From the NCBI GenBank assembly GCA_964468435.1, contig CAYXVE010000008.1, positions 1 through 64,000 on the forward strand: DNA of 64,000 nucleotides, written 5' to 3'. The position numbers were made by a program, and so were the translations under genes. Below, in pieces: positions 45,384-53,499 of the stretch; positions within the stretch are counted from its first letter, which is position 1; each line of letters begins with the position of its first letter. Source of the DNA: JBCCTX01 sp964468435 (GTDB lineage: Bacteria; Bacteroidota; Bacteroidia; J057). The notes below the pieces were generated by a model. The model was not told the origin of the DNA. It ran no database searches and was given only the letters and a program-made list of their open reading frames with translations.

Positions 45384-45449
45384 TGTAAGGCGGAGTAATT
45401 ACTTAAGGCAGAAATCCGTTTTGAGAGGGTTCGAATCCTTCCCTTACAA
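45384..45449 (+). ncRNA. tRNA-like small RNA: complete acceptor stem and T arm, no normal anticodon arm
   Basis: TGTAAGG (45384-45390) pairs with CCTTACA (45442-45448), a perfect 7-bp acceptor stem. The T arm is canonical: stem GAGGG/CCTTC (one G-T wobble) around the loop TTCGAAT, joined to the acceptor strand without a gap. Only 34 bases remain between acceptor and T arm, about 8 too few for both D and anticodon arms, and no anticodon loop with the usual T33 can be formed. GGCAGA followed by AATCC suggests a lost anticodon loop. CCA is not encoded. It may be a decayed tRNA still transcribed or a tRNA-mimic RNA. The gene is convergent with truB. Confidence 0.55.
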
Positions 45450-45482
45450 CTCGCGAGTAGTAGTAGTAGTCCTTTTTAATCA

Positions 45483-45513
45483 GGCCCCGGGGTGGTAGCC
45501 GGGGTCGTTTTTT
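45483..45513 (+). terminator. Rho-independent terminator of the small RNA
   Basis: GGCCCCGG (45483-45490) pairs with CCGGGGTC (45499-45506) with one G-T wobble around an 8-base loop, and GTTTTTT (45507-45513) follows. It is the most GC-rich stem in the window and belongs to the rightward RNA unit. Confidence 0.85.
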
Positions 45514-45557
45514 ACTCATTCATACGATACTTTTGTTCCTTTTACCAATTCTCTCCC

Positions 45558-46244
45558 TTATTTCCGCTTATTTATATCTTTTCTTATGTGATCAACAAAA
45601 TCACTTATCTGCCAAGCATCTTCAAGTTTATAATTTCCTATTCTGCTTCTTTTCAATTGTGTAATGTATCCACCTACTTCTAGTTTTTGCCCCAGATCGT
45701 GTATCAACGAGCGTATATAAGTTCCTTTGCTACATCTTACCCTAGCATTTATCTGATACGGGCTTTCCCAGCTTATGATACTGAATTCGTTTATATTGAC
45801 TGTTCTGGGTTTGAGAACGAGCTTTTTTCCTTTTCTGGCTTCTTCGTAAGCCCGTTTGCCATTAACTTTCACTGCTGAAAAAGCCGGTGGTATCTGAGAT
45901 AGCTGTCCCTGGAATGCTTTCATCGCAGTCTTTAGTTGGTCTACTGTAATATGATCAGCCGGTTGTATATTTTCTTCCGGCTGTTCAGCATCATATGAAG
46001 CTGTAGTAGCCCCCAGTTTAAATACTACTTCGTATTCTTTTTCCAGGTCCTGTATTTCCGGGATGCTCTTGGTTTTTTTTCCAGTACAGATAATCAATAA
46101 GCCGGTAGCCAGAGGGTCTAGTGTACCAGCATGCCCCACTTTTCTGATGCGAATTGCATTTCTCACCTTTTTTACCAGATCGAAGGAGGTCCACTTCAAT
46201 GGTTTATCAAATAAAAGTATCTGCCCTTCAAGAAAGTCTTCCAT
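45558..46244 (-). CDS. truB: tRNA pseudouridine(55) synthase
   Basis: A 228-residue enzyme isomerising U55 in the T loop of tRNAs. The catalytic aspartate is Asp43 in GHAGTLDPLATGLL; FDKPLKWTSFDLV at the start and RCSKGTYIRSLIHDLG in the second half are the conserved TruB blocks. It lacks the C-terminal PUA domain found in the E. coli enzyme, as is common for the short Bacteroidota form. It converges on the tRNA-like RNA, which has the T-loop sequence TruB acts on. Confidence 0.95.
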   Translation of the reverse strand: MEDFLEGQILLFDKPLKWTSFDLVKKVRNAIRIRKVGHAGTLDPLATGLLIICTGKKTKSIPEIQDLEKEYEVVFKLGATTASYDAEQPEENIQPADHITVDQLKTAMKAFQGQLSQIPPAFSAVKVNGKRAYEEARKGKKLVLKPRTVNINEFSIISWESPYQINARVRCSKGTYIRSLIHDLGQKLEVGGYITQLKRSRIGNYKLEDAWQISDFVDHIRKDINKRK

Positions 46245-46417
46245 AAAAAATAGTTATATCCTGATTTGATCAGTAAATTACAAAGCATTTTCCATATCAT
46301 TTTCTTATAAAAATTCGTTTATATCATCATATGTATTATATTCCTGGATGGGATGAGATTTGCCACAATACATTTACTAACTATTATTTAATTAGGCGTT
46401 AAAGTTCAAAATCCATT

Positions 46418-47332
46418 ATGGATTACCAAAATACGGATTCATATATTTCAACTATTTCAGAATTTGTACATGCTCCGAGATTTGATAGCACATTACAGGC
46501 ACAATTCACGGAATGGATTGAAGAAATTGAGGAGGCATGGCAAGCAGGTAAGATCGATAAAACACAGATCAGGCAGTTATCACATCAAGTAGGCAGGCTA
46601 TTTCCCATTACATCCATGCATGGACATGCGATCAGTAAGCCCCGGGTATATTCAGGTGATTTTGAGATCATCGATAAAATTTACACACAATATTCTTCAC
46701 CAGTTCCCAAGTGGGCAGACTGGGATATGTATTTTCACAAGCTCCCCGTATTTAGTGCTTTACGTAATAGGAAGCAGTATTTGCAGCATTTGATCGATGA
46801 GAAGCATCGAATGCGCGAAGGGCATACGCTGGACATATATAATGTGTATTCTGGTCCATGTCGCGCTGTGCGGGATTTTCTATTGATCCATCCCGAAGCT
46901 AATGTACGCTTGGATTGTATAGATATAGATCGCTATGCTATTCAGTACGCATCAGCTCTGATGGGACATCTCAACAGCTATGTGCGATTCTTCAATAAAA
47001 ACATCTTTCAGTATCAGCCTCGTAAATCTTATGATCTGATATGGGCTGGAGGATTGTTCAATTATTTGGAAGACCGATTATTTGCACAGATGATCAGACA
47101 TTTGGCGAAACTGCTCAAACCCGGTGGTAATCTCGTCTTGGGATGTATATCTGACCAAAATCCCAACAAGGCTTATTTGGAAGTACTTCTAGAGTGGAGA
47201 TCTTACCACAGGTCTGAGGATCAATTGAGAGCTTTGTGCGATGAAGCTATTCCAGATTTAAAAACATTAAAAATAGAGACTGAGGAGCTTGGAATATTCA
47301 AGTTTGTTCACATTGGGTTGCCTGACCGATAG
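46418..47332 (+). CDS. Class I SAM-dependent methyltransferase, PhcB-like
   Basis: A 304-residue protein with a helical N-terminal half and a SAM-binding Rossmann domain from about 140: IYNVYSGPCRAVRDFLLIHP (the usual glycine loop altered to SGPCR), LDCIDIDRYAIQYASALMG (acidic ribose-binding loop), YDLIWAGGLFNYLEDRLFAQM and LAKLLKPGGNLVLGCIS. The layout resembles PhcB-type proteins, which methylate 3-hydroxy fatty acids to make a quorum signal in Ralstonia; similar annotations are widespread in Bacteroidota without proof. The fatty-acid hydroxylase gene next to it (convergent) makes a lipid role plausible. Substrate unproven. Confidence 0.75.
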   Translation: MDYQNTDSYISTISEFVHAPRFDSTLQAQFTEWIEEIEEAWQAGKIDKTQIRQLSHQVGRLFPITSMHGHAISKPRVYSGDFEIIDKIYTQYSSPVPKWADWDMYFHKLPVFSALRNRKQYLQHLIDEKHRMREGHTLDIYNVYSGPCRAVRDFLLIHPEANVRLDCIDIDRYAIQYASALMGHLNSYVRFFNKNIFQYQPRKSYDLIWAGGLFNYLEDRLFAQMIRHLAKLLKPGGNLVLGCISDQNPNKAYLEVLLEWRSYHRSEDQLRALCDEAIPDLKTLKIETEELGIFKFVHIGLPDR

Positions 47333-47461
47333 ATCCCAACTCCAGAACTAATTTCTGTGGAATGTCATAGACACTATGCCAAGCATACTTGTTAAGCACG
47401 GCATGAACTTAGCACTTTCAACTATTCGGGAGGCATGTTGAGCGTATTCATATACGCCTAC

Positions 47462-47486
47462 AGGAAGCATTTTGTCTGGGCTTCCT
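47462..47486. repeat. Hairpin in the space between convergent genes
   Basis: AGGAAGC (47462-47468) pairs perfectly with GCTTCCT (47480-47486) around 11 bases. It has the same GGAAG-type arms as the terminators at 6899 and 26752 but no T run. Confidence 0.4.
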
Positions 47487-47520
47487 CCAGTGCTTTCTGA
47501 TTTCATAGAGATATTAAACC

Positions 47521-48174
47521 TCAAACTTGGTCCATTTTGCTGGTTTTTCTCTTTTTTTGAGGCAAGGGAGGCATTGTACCGAATACATAGTCCCAAAGTG
47601 GGGATGACACTCCAAATGCTTTATCAGGGAAACGGTAGTGATGTAAATTGTGATGTCTCCAAAGCTTTTTCATCCATCTCTTTTTAGGAGGCTTAAAATT
47701 ATGAGTACTATAGTGTACACCTGAATACAATAGATATCCATTAATGAACCCCGCAGAAAAGATGAAACCATAATTGCCAAGGATCAGACAATAAAATCCG
47801 AGAAACAGTGATGAGAGTATAATTCCTGCTACTGGTGGCATGAAAACTCTCGTATCATCTTTGGGAAATTCATGATGATAGCCATGGACAGAGTAATGAA
47901 ATCTTTTTACAAAACGGGATTCTGTAATCCAGTGAAATACGTATCTGTGAATAATATATTCTGCAAATGTCCAAAATAATGTCCCTGATACGTATACAGC
48001 TATTATTTGTGATAATGGTTGGGAAGGACCATAGGCTACATGGAGGTATATAAATACCAGGATAACACTACCATAAGTCAAAATAGTTAATAAAGGAGAA
48101 CTTTTACTAAGTCGTTCAAGTAAGGGGTTTTCGAATAATACCCCACTTGTTTGTTTTTGTTGGATGTTTTTCAT
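47521..48174 (-). CDS. Sterol desaturase/fatty-acid hydroxylase family protein
   Basis: A 217-residue membrane di-iron oxygenase. The eight-histidine pattern is visible in order: HRYVFH, HYSVHGYHH, HYSTHNF and HHNLHHYRF. About four hydrophobic segments surround it. The compact size and the HxxxH-HxxHH spacing fit the fatty-acid 2-hydroxylase (Scs7/FA2H without cytochrome b5) branch, which acts on acyl chains of sphingolipids or similar lipids; the carotenoid-hydroxylase branch is an alternative. It converges on a PhcB-like methyltransferase. Confidence 0.88.
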   Translation of the reverse strand: MKNIQQKQTSGVLFENPLLERLSKSSPLLTILTYGSVILVFIYLHVAYGPSQPLSQIIAVYVSGTLFWTFAEYIIHRYVFHWITESRFVKRFHYSVHGYHHEFPKDDTRVFMPPVAGIILSSLFLGFYCLILGNYGFIFSAGFINGYLLYSGVHYSTHNFKPPKKRWMKKLWRHHNLHHYRFPDKAFGVSSPLWDYVFGTMPPLPQKKRKTSKMDQV

Positions 48175-48317
48175 AAACCTGAGAATTTATTTGAGCAAAA
48201 AAATACTATTAAGTAACCTATTACATACTGATATGTTTTTGGCAATACGCCAAATTTCATAAACAAATAGATTATACGCAATATAGTAGAAGAGGATGAT
48301 TCAAAGGTCTGGAAATG

Positions 48318-48815
48318 TTAATTCATAAACAGATAGGGTTTCCAGTCTTCATTTACACGGCTTGAGAATCTGCTGAGGTACATGATAAAGCTAGGCCTGA
48401 AAGGCGTGAAATGCATAGCCATTCCCGCTTCCTCAGGAGTCCGGTCACCTTTTTGAGAATTACAACGTTGGCATGCTGTAACGAGGTTATCCCAGGTACT
48501 TCTACCACCTCTGGCTCTTGGGACTATATGGTCTAGGGTGAGATCATCCTTATGTCCACAATAAACACATTGATTACCATCTCGCTTGAATATATTGTGG
48601 CGGGTCATTGCCACTTTTTTATAAGGAACACTCACATAAGCATAAAGACGGATGACAGAGGGAAATCTAAATTCCTGATTGATGGAACGAAATTTGCGAT
48701 CTGAAACATCTGAAATAAGTTCTGCTTTCTTGAGCATCACTAAGATCAACGCACGATTGGGCTCACACAAACTTATGGCTTGATAATCCTGATTAAGAAC
48801 CAGTACCTTTGCCAT
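48318..48815 (-). CDS. HNH endonuclease family protein
   Basis: A 165-residue protein with an HNH nuclease fold: a CxxC zinc pair (CVYCG) after FKRDGNQ, the catalytic LDHIVPRARGG, N-containing WDNLVTACQRCNSQKGDRTPEEA with the second CxxC pair. The N-terminal part VLVLNQDYQAISLCEPNRALILVMLKKAEL is typical of the widespread chromosomal group with unknown in vivo role, not of homing enzymes. It is single and not next to restriction genes. Confidence 0.92.
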   Translation of the reverse strand: MAKVLVLNQDYQAISLCEPNRALILVMLKKAELISDVSDRKFRSINQEFRFPSVIRLYAYVSVPYKKVAMTRHNIFKRDGNQCVYCGHKDDLTLDHIVPRARGGRSTWDNLVTACQRCNSQKGDRTPEEAGMAMHFTPFRPSFIMYLSRFSSRVNEDWKPYLFMN

Positions 48816-48920
48816 AATAATATTTTTGATTAAATGATAAGATACTAATAATTATTCTATTTATCGTTGGAATAAACCCAATTGATAATAACTATATGGT
48901 AACTAATTGTTAACTAATTA

Positions 48921-49118
48921 TTAATTGTGCAATGGGCTCTTTTTCTCAGATCTGGAAGATCCTGGTTCAATCTCCATAGCTAATTTTTCTATTGCACATC
49001 TAGCATGATAGGGACTGCAACCCGTCAAATGCATATATTTTTTCATGGCAATAAGCCTTCCTTTGGTAATGAGTATAGACAAGAGTTCTTGTTTTTCACT
49101 TAGTCTTAGTGCCTTCAT
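48921..49118 (-). CDS. Small protein of unknown function
   Basis: A 65-residue protein, start ATG ending at 49118. The core KGRLIAMKKYMHLTGCSPYHAR, then CAIEKLA, has the look of the helix-turn-helix motif (a 'V-x-TGxSLxEAKxAVE' type) found in ribosomal L7/L12 C-termini and several small bacterial proteins, while the tail EIEPGSSRSEKKSPLHN is polar. Composition is that of a real protein, and it sits upstream of the HNH gene on the same strand (105-base gap). Function unknown. Confidence 0.55.
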   Translation of the reverse strand: MKALRLSEKQELLSILITKGRLIAMKKYMHLTGCSPYHARCAIEKLAMEIEPGSSRSEKKSPLHN

Positions 49119-49566
49119 TTACTAGCTAATCTCAATGTTACTCCAGTATGAGACATGAACAATATACAACTAACTGTCAATGATAGTTATAAAAAGGTAA
49201 ATTAATTATCTCATAAACAGGCCTACTATACAGATCCCATACCAAGCACTCAAAATAGTAGTGCTGAGATGATAATCAAGTGTTCTGTACCGAAAAATCA
49301 TAATTGCTTACCGAAAATATAGGTCCTGCAGATTATTAGTACATCAGTGGTTGACCCATTTGTAAAATTAAAGTAATAATTCTAGAATAAAAAAATATTC
49401 TTTTTAAACGAATATGGGATCGTAACCCATACCTTTGAGGTGAGCACCAGAAAGGTGAATCGCAAACACAATGTATTTCCAACTCATAGCTTATTTTTTT
49501 ATCTTTAACTAGGACATCATACCACTATATATTTATTCAGGCATACATCCTTAATCCCATAGTCTC
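49119..49566. other. 448-base intergenic region with palindromes
   Basis: A near-palindrome TAACTGTCA-A-TGATAGTTA (49171-49189, one mismatch) lies close to the small-protein gene and could be an operator. A structured stretch at 49413-49457 is listed separately. No other gene is visible. Confidence 0.45.
49413..49457 (+). promoter_or_regulatory. Two adjacent hairpins overlapping a -7-like box
   Basis: TATGGG (49413-49418) pairs with CCCATA (49426-49431) around 7 bases; then ACCTTT (49431-49436) pairs with AAAGGT (49451-49456), enclosing GGT/ACC. TACCTTTG (49430-49437) also fits the -7 consensus TAnnTTTG, so the place is either a promoter for the gene at 49567 or part of a structured RNA. Confidence 0.35.
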
Positions 49567-50082
49567 ATGAAATTTGAACAAATCGTACTGACATTAAGCG
49601 GTATAGCCATCTTGGCGGCCCTATTTTTGCCCTATATTGAGTTATCTGCATCCATAACTGGTGAAGAACAAGCTTTACAACTTACAGGGGTAGGTTTTGT
49701 ACAGGCGCTGCTGGATCAGTTTGGTGTTATCTCCCACGATGGAGGCGAAGCGCTAATGGATATAGTTGCAGAAAAGTGGGGGCAGGCAGAAGATTTCCGA
49801 GGTCTTGGACTGGTCATTGGGTTGTTGTTGGTTCTGGCTGGACCGGTTTGGTTTGGCTTATATGCATTAGGATATATTCTGAGGGGACTCCAGGGCAAAC
49901 AGTATGGTCGTGGAATATTCTTTGCTATGGTATTTCTGGGTTTTTCCTGGTTGATATTCTGGTTGTGGGGAAATGCTACTGGTATATCCTTAAACTTTTT
50001 TCATCAGGCATTATGGGGCTTTTGGATTGGGTTTGGTGGGATGATTCTTGCTGCTTTGTCCCTATTTTTTGAGAAAAAGTAA
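49567..50082 (+). CDS. Small integral membrane protein, unknown
   Basis: A 171-residue protein with four hydrophobic segments (about 9-25, 78-100, 112-132, 145-165) separated by one acidic loop (residues ~28-75, VIAEKWGQAEDF...). No known family. It precedes another membrane protein of unknown function after 69 bases, possibly in one transcript. Confidence 0.7.
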   Translation: MKFEQIVLTLSGIAILAALFLPYIELSASITGEEQALQLTGVGFVQALLDQFGVISHDGGEALMDIVAEKWGQAEDFRGLGLVIGLLLVLAGPVWFGLYALGYILRGLQGKQYGRGIFFAMVFLGFSWLIFWLWGNATGISLNFFHQALWGFWIGFGGMILAALSLFFEKK

Positions 50083-50151
50083 ATTCATATCTTTTTTTAT
50101 AAATAAATCCTAAAAAATAGATATTTTCATGAGATAAACTCATAAATATCA

Positions 50152-50865
50152 ATGCTTGAAGAGATTCCGATCTATATAAAAGTACTATTTATTTTTACTT
50201 CTTTGCTTACCGTAGGAATTCTCATATATTCCATACGGATAGGTTTCCACAGGGTGAGAAACAACAAATTTATTTTACTCATCCTGATTTGGATGATGGT
50301 ACAGTTGGTACTAGCTGTGAGAGGTTTCTACCTGGATTTTCAGACTTCACCTCCGCGCTTTCTTTTGGCAGTAATACCTCCACTAATCCTGATTTTATAT
50401 CTGACGATCTTTAAATATCAGGAATATGTATTACCTTTTTCTTTGAGAATGTTGACATTGATTCACGTTATCAGAATTCCTGTGGAATTCGTTTTATGGT
50501 TACTTTATCAGGATCAACTGCTGCCGCGCATTATGACCTTCGAAGGTTACAATTGGGATATTCTGGCAGGTTTATCTGCGCTTATCGTTGTTTTTGTAGG
50601 TTTTGATCGGCAAGAACCAAGGAAAAACTTCCTACTGATATGGAATATCTGTTGTCTGGGTTTATTACTCAATATTGTGAGTATTGCAGTGTTATCAGCG
50701 CCATTGCCTTTTCAGCAACTGGCATATGATCAACCCAACCTGGCTGTATTCTATTTTCCATTCATTTGGCTACCTTCTGTCGTAGTACCCATCGTGTTAT
50801 TCTGTCATCTTGCTAGTATCATCAAATTGATACATCTGAAAAAGCTCATTAACTCCGCTTCATAA
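50152..50865 (+). CDS. Integral membrane protein, unknown (seven-helix-like)
   Basis: A 237-residue hydrophobic protein with about seven transmembrane segments and a short cytoplasmic Lys-rich end (LIHLKKLINSAS). Repeated ILILYL/LLILIW stretches are evenly spaced and there is no obvious motif, so I cannot name a family. Its stop overlaps the convergent methyltransferase gene by 6 bases. Confidence 0.75.
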   Translation: MLEEIPIYIKVLFIFTSLLTVGILIYSIRIGFHRVRNNKFILLILIWMMVQLVLAVRGFYLDFQTSPPRFLLAVIPPLILILYLTIFKYQEYVLPFSLRMLTLIHVIRIPVEFVLWLLYQDQLLPRIMTFEGYNWDILAGLSALIVVFVGFDRQEPRKNFLLIWNICCLGLLLNIVSIAVLSAPLPFQQLAYDQPNLAVFYFPFIWLPSVVVPIVLFCHLASIIKLIHLKKLINSAS

Positions 50866-51507
50866 TGGTTTTTGCACCAACCAGTTGGTCATGCTACGCA
50901 TATTTTGCACCTGTACAGTTTTGAGCGGTTCGTAAAGATATCCTTTCAGTTGTTGGGTGATATCTAGCAATAGATATTCATTGACCAGAAACCGGTCTGT
51001 ACCATCTGGCAAGTGATACCATCCAGGTCTTTCATCCAGCGGGAATACCTGACTGGATATACCAATCGTAGAAGCAAGTCTGGTCACCAAAATGCCCCCA
51101 GGCATCAGTACCCGCCACATTTCAAAAACCATATTCCGGAAATGTTCCTGATCTGTTGCAAAGTGCAACACAGCACTACATATAACTGTACCGAAGCTAC
51201 TGTCTTCAAAAGGCAATGAGTTTATATCCGATACCCAAAATCTATCGGTACCATCAAATGTTAGTAGTTTGGTTAGTTTATTGATCTCTTCGATGGCTTC
51301 AAAATCTTCGTCAACCCCGTACACATCGGCACCTAATCTCATCAAATAGATGAGGTTTCTCCCACCACCACATCCTGCATCAAGTATTTTTTTACTGAGA
51401 TCAATGTTGCCTTTTAAAATCTGATCCAATACATAAATATCAATGCGACCCAGAATATATGCTAATTCCTGGGGTTGAGGTAAAGGCCCTAATGAAATCT
51501 CAGACAT
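50860..51507 (-). CDS. Class I SAM-dependent methyltransferase
   Basis: A 215-residue enzyme with a Methyltransf_11-type fold: ILDAGCGGGRNLIYLMRLGADVYGVDED (motif I and ribose acid), FEDSSFGTVICSAVLHFATD (motif II), MWRVLMPGGILVTRLAS (motif III). Substrate unknown; bacterial members act on small molecules, lipids or quinones. No linked biosynthetic genes help. Confidence 0.85.
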   Translation of the reverse strand: MSEISLGPLPQPQELAYILGRIDIYVLDQILKGNIDLSKKILDAGCGGGRNLIYLMRLGADVYGVDEDFEAIEEINKLTKLLTFDGTDRFWVSDINSLPFEDSSFGTVICSAVLHFATDQEHFRNMVFEMWRVLMPGGILVTRLASTIGISSQVFPLDERPGWYHLPDGTDRFLVNEYLLLDITQQLKGYLYEPLKTVQVQNMRSMTNWLVQKPL

Positions 51508-51598
51508 AAAACTGGCAAATTAGCGATGTTGTTATATTCAACTTGATGGATAAAACAAGTATAAACTACGAATACCTTCTGACATTTTGAAATAAGGG

Positions 51599-52321
51599 TC
51601 AATTACCTACCTTTCGAACACTGCCCGCTCCAGACACTTGCTGTGAAATTTCTGAAGGAGAACCCTGATACTTAACACTACCTGCACCCGATACATGTAC
51701 ATCGAGTTCCTGAAGTACGTTAACTTCTGCATGTCCTGCGCCACTGATTTGGAGGTAAAGTTTTTTTAGTAGTAAATCAAATGCTTTGATTTCACTTGCT
51801 CCCGATACCTTCATTTGAGCTTGATATGCCTTACCTTCAATTTTCACGTTTGATGCTCCACTCGATAGGAATATGAATTCCTCTACATCAATTTCGATAT
51901 TTCCTTTACTAGCGCCACTAAGTTCCAACTCTAGTTCGTCTGATTTAATGGGATTCTGAGTCTGCAGATTCACTGCTCCATTTGCGATGATACGCCTCAA
52001 ACCAGGAGTTGAAACATTGACTTCGATATCCTTAGGGGTATACTGAAGCCAGGTTTTTTTGGGGGATTTGATATACAAAGTTTGGTTTTTAATGTACATA
52101 TCTATATCCTCTGAATCCTGATCCTGGGATATGACTTTATACATATATTCGTCTGATTCTGAGAGGAAAATATTAAAATTACCTTGAATATTGAGGCTGT
52201 GAAACTCCCCTGAAATATGTTCATGAGCGACATTTGAACCCTTGGATTGTGAGTTTCTCTCGCGGAATACGTAGGCGAGGGCCAATAGTACCAGTGCACC
52301 GTAGAACAATTTTTTAAACAT
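51599..52321 (-). CDS. Head GIN domain (DUF2807) putative adhesin
   Basis: A 240-residue exported protein with an N-terminal hydrophobic anchor (LFYGALVLLALAYVF). The rest is a right-handed parallel beta-solenoid of the GIN type, with the repeated signature SGAS/SGAG (LSGASKGNIEI, LSSGASNVKIEG, VSGASEIKAF, ISGAGHAEVN, VSGAGSVKYQG). Such domains occur on many Bacteroidota cell-surface proteins with no known ligand. It is divergent from meaB. Confidence 0.85.
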   Translation of the reverse strand: MFKKLFYGALVLLALAYVFRERNSQSKGSNVAHEHISGEFHSLNIQGNFNIFLSESDEYMYKVISQDQDSEDIDMYIKNQTLYIKSPKKTWLQYTPKDIEVNVSTPGLRRIIANGAVNLQTQNPIKSDELELELSGASKGNIEIDVEEFIFLSSGASNVKIEGKAYQAQMKVSGASEIKAFDLLLKKLYLQISGAGHAEVNVLQELDVHVSGAGSVKYQGSPSEISQQVSGAGSVRKVGN

Positions 52322-52423
52322 AATAGAGCTTTTAATTACTGGAAGATAATTCTACCTTTCATATCATAGATTCTATAGAGACATCAGGGGTTGTAATGCC
52401 AAGTTTTTTTTTAAACGTTTTTT

Positions 52424-53425
52424 ATGGGTATGACAGATACTGGTCCCAAGAGATACCCTGCTGAAGCTTATGTAAAAGGTATACTATCTGGGGATGAGAT
52501 TATGCTTAGCAGAGCTATTACATTGATAGAAAGTACGCTAGAGTCAGATCAGCTATTGGCAGAAGCGGTCTTACAAGCCTGTATGCCCCATACTGGAACA
52601 TCCTATCGCATAGGCATTACAGGTGCTCCAGGGGTTGGTAAGAGTACTTTTATTGACCGTTTTGGCATGATGTTGATTCGTCAGGGATTATCTCTTGCAG
52701 TCCTGGCAGTAGATCCTACCAGCATTCTTTCTCAGGGCAGTATCCTGGGAGATAAAACCAGAATGACCGAACTTGCTCGAAATGAAATGGCTTTTATAAG
52801 ACCATCTCCTACAGGAGGAACGCTAGGTGGAGTTGCCAACCGTACTCGGGAAGCGATCTTGTTGTGTGAAGCTGCAGGATATGATTTAATTCTGATCGAA
52901 ACGGTTGGAGTAGGTCAATCTGAAGTAGTTGTCAGAGAGATGGTAGATCATTTCCTGTTGTTGCTATTACCTCATGCTGGTGATGATTTGCAGGGAATGA
53001 AAAGAGGTATTATGGAAATGGCAGACACTATTTTGATACACAAAGCAGACGGAAAGATGAAAGAGGCAGCTAAGTTGGCAAGCGCGCAGTTTCAACAGGT
53101 GCTGAAATTTTCCAGTAACAACAGAGATAGATGGGAAATACGAGTTATGCCAGGTTCCTCACTAACTGGTGAGGGATTAGAAAATTTGTGGCAACACCTT
53201 AAGTCGTTTGAACAAATCATGAAAAACAACGGCGCGTGGGAAAAGCAGCGTCAGAGACAAATGGTTAACTGGTTCGAACAATCGCTCACCGAGGCGTTCA
53301 TGTTACTATTTGACAAAGATGATAAACTAAAAAAGCTACGCAGGGATTATCAGAAATCTATTGCGTCCAGATCAATGAGTCCGAGGAGAGGTGCGCGAGA
53401 ACTGATCGAAAAATGGAGAAAGTAG
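52424..53425 (+). CDS. meaB: Methylmalonyl-CoA mutase-associated GTPase MeaB
   Basis: A 333-residue P-loop GTPase of the ArgK/MeaB family, which guards and reactivates the adenosylcobalamin-dependent methylmalonyl-CoA mutase. Walker A is GAPGVGKSTF, followed by AVDPTSILSQGSILGDKTRM and the MeaB-typical FIRPSPTGGTLGGVANRTRE; the G3/DXXG-type loop is LIETVGVGQSE. A helical dimerisation end closes the protein. No mutase subunit gene is adjacent. Confidence 0.93.
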   Translation: MGMTDTGPKRYPAEAYVKGILSGDEIMLSRAITLIESTLESDQLLAEAVLQACMPHTGTSYRIGITGAPGVGKSTFIDRFGMMLIRQGLSLAVLAVDPTSILSQGSILGDKTRMTELARNEMAFIRPSPTGGTLGGVANRTREAILLCEAAGYDLILIETVGVGQSEVVVREMVDHFLLLLLPHAGDDLQGMKRGIMEMADTILIHKADGKMKEAAKLASAQFQQVLKFSSNNRDRWEIRVMPGSSLTGEGLENLWQHLKSFEQIMKNNGAWEKQRQRQMVNWFEQSLTEAFMLLFDKDDKLKKLRRDYQKSIASRSMSPRRGARELIEKWRK

Positions 53426-53476
53426 CTTTCAGAGTATGTATGTCATTCAATGTACAATTGAATTAAGGTTAAGAAC

Positions 53477-53484
53477 TATTTTTG
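53477..53484 (+). promoter_or_regulatory. -7 box before the DUF547 protein
   Basis: TATTTTTG fits TAnnTTTG. The predicted transcription start near 53491 leaves about 9 bases before the ATG at 53500 and supports that ATG over the in-frame TTG at 53482. A weak TTG is 16 bases upstream. Confidence 0.45.
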
Positions 53485-53499
53485 TATAAAAAATGTCTT

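Larger units (their letters stand above)
45033..45557. other. 525-base intergenic region holding a small-RNA transcription unit
   Basis: The left 240 bases are AT-rich and hold the promoter region of the leftward acyl-CoA dehydrogenase gene. The right part is a rightward unit: promoter 45292-45323, tRNA-like RNA 45384-45449, terminator 45483-45513. No protein frame is supported. Confidence 0.6.

Noticed and set aside
45330..45513. tmRNA, 6S or signal-recognition RNA
   Set aside because: Length and sequence do not match: no tag frame, no SRP GGAA-type tetraloop core, and the tRNA-like part is at the centre of the transcript.
47348..47596. 82-codon reading frame on the minus strand
   Set aside because: It overlaps the end of the fatty-acid hydroxylase gene in another frame, which carries clear motifs, and its own sequence lacks any.
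48318..48815. HNH protein as part of a defence island
   Set aside because: It belongs to the widespread single-gene chromosomal type, and no methylase, restriction subunit or other defence gene is nearby.
49381..49460. A known riboswitch before the membrane-protein genes
   Set aside because: Compared in memory with TPP, SAM, cobalamin and c-di-GMP motifs; the conserved cores are not present.
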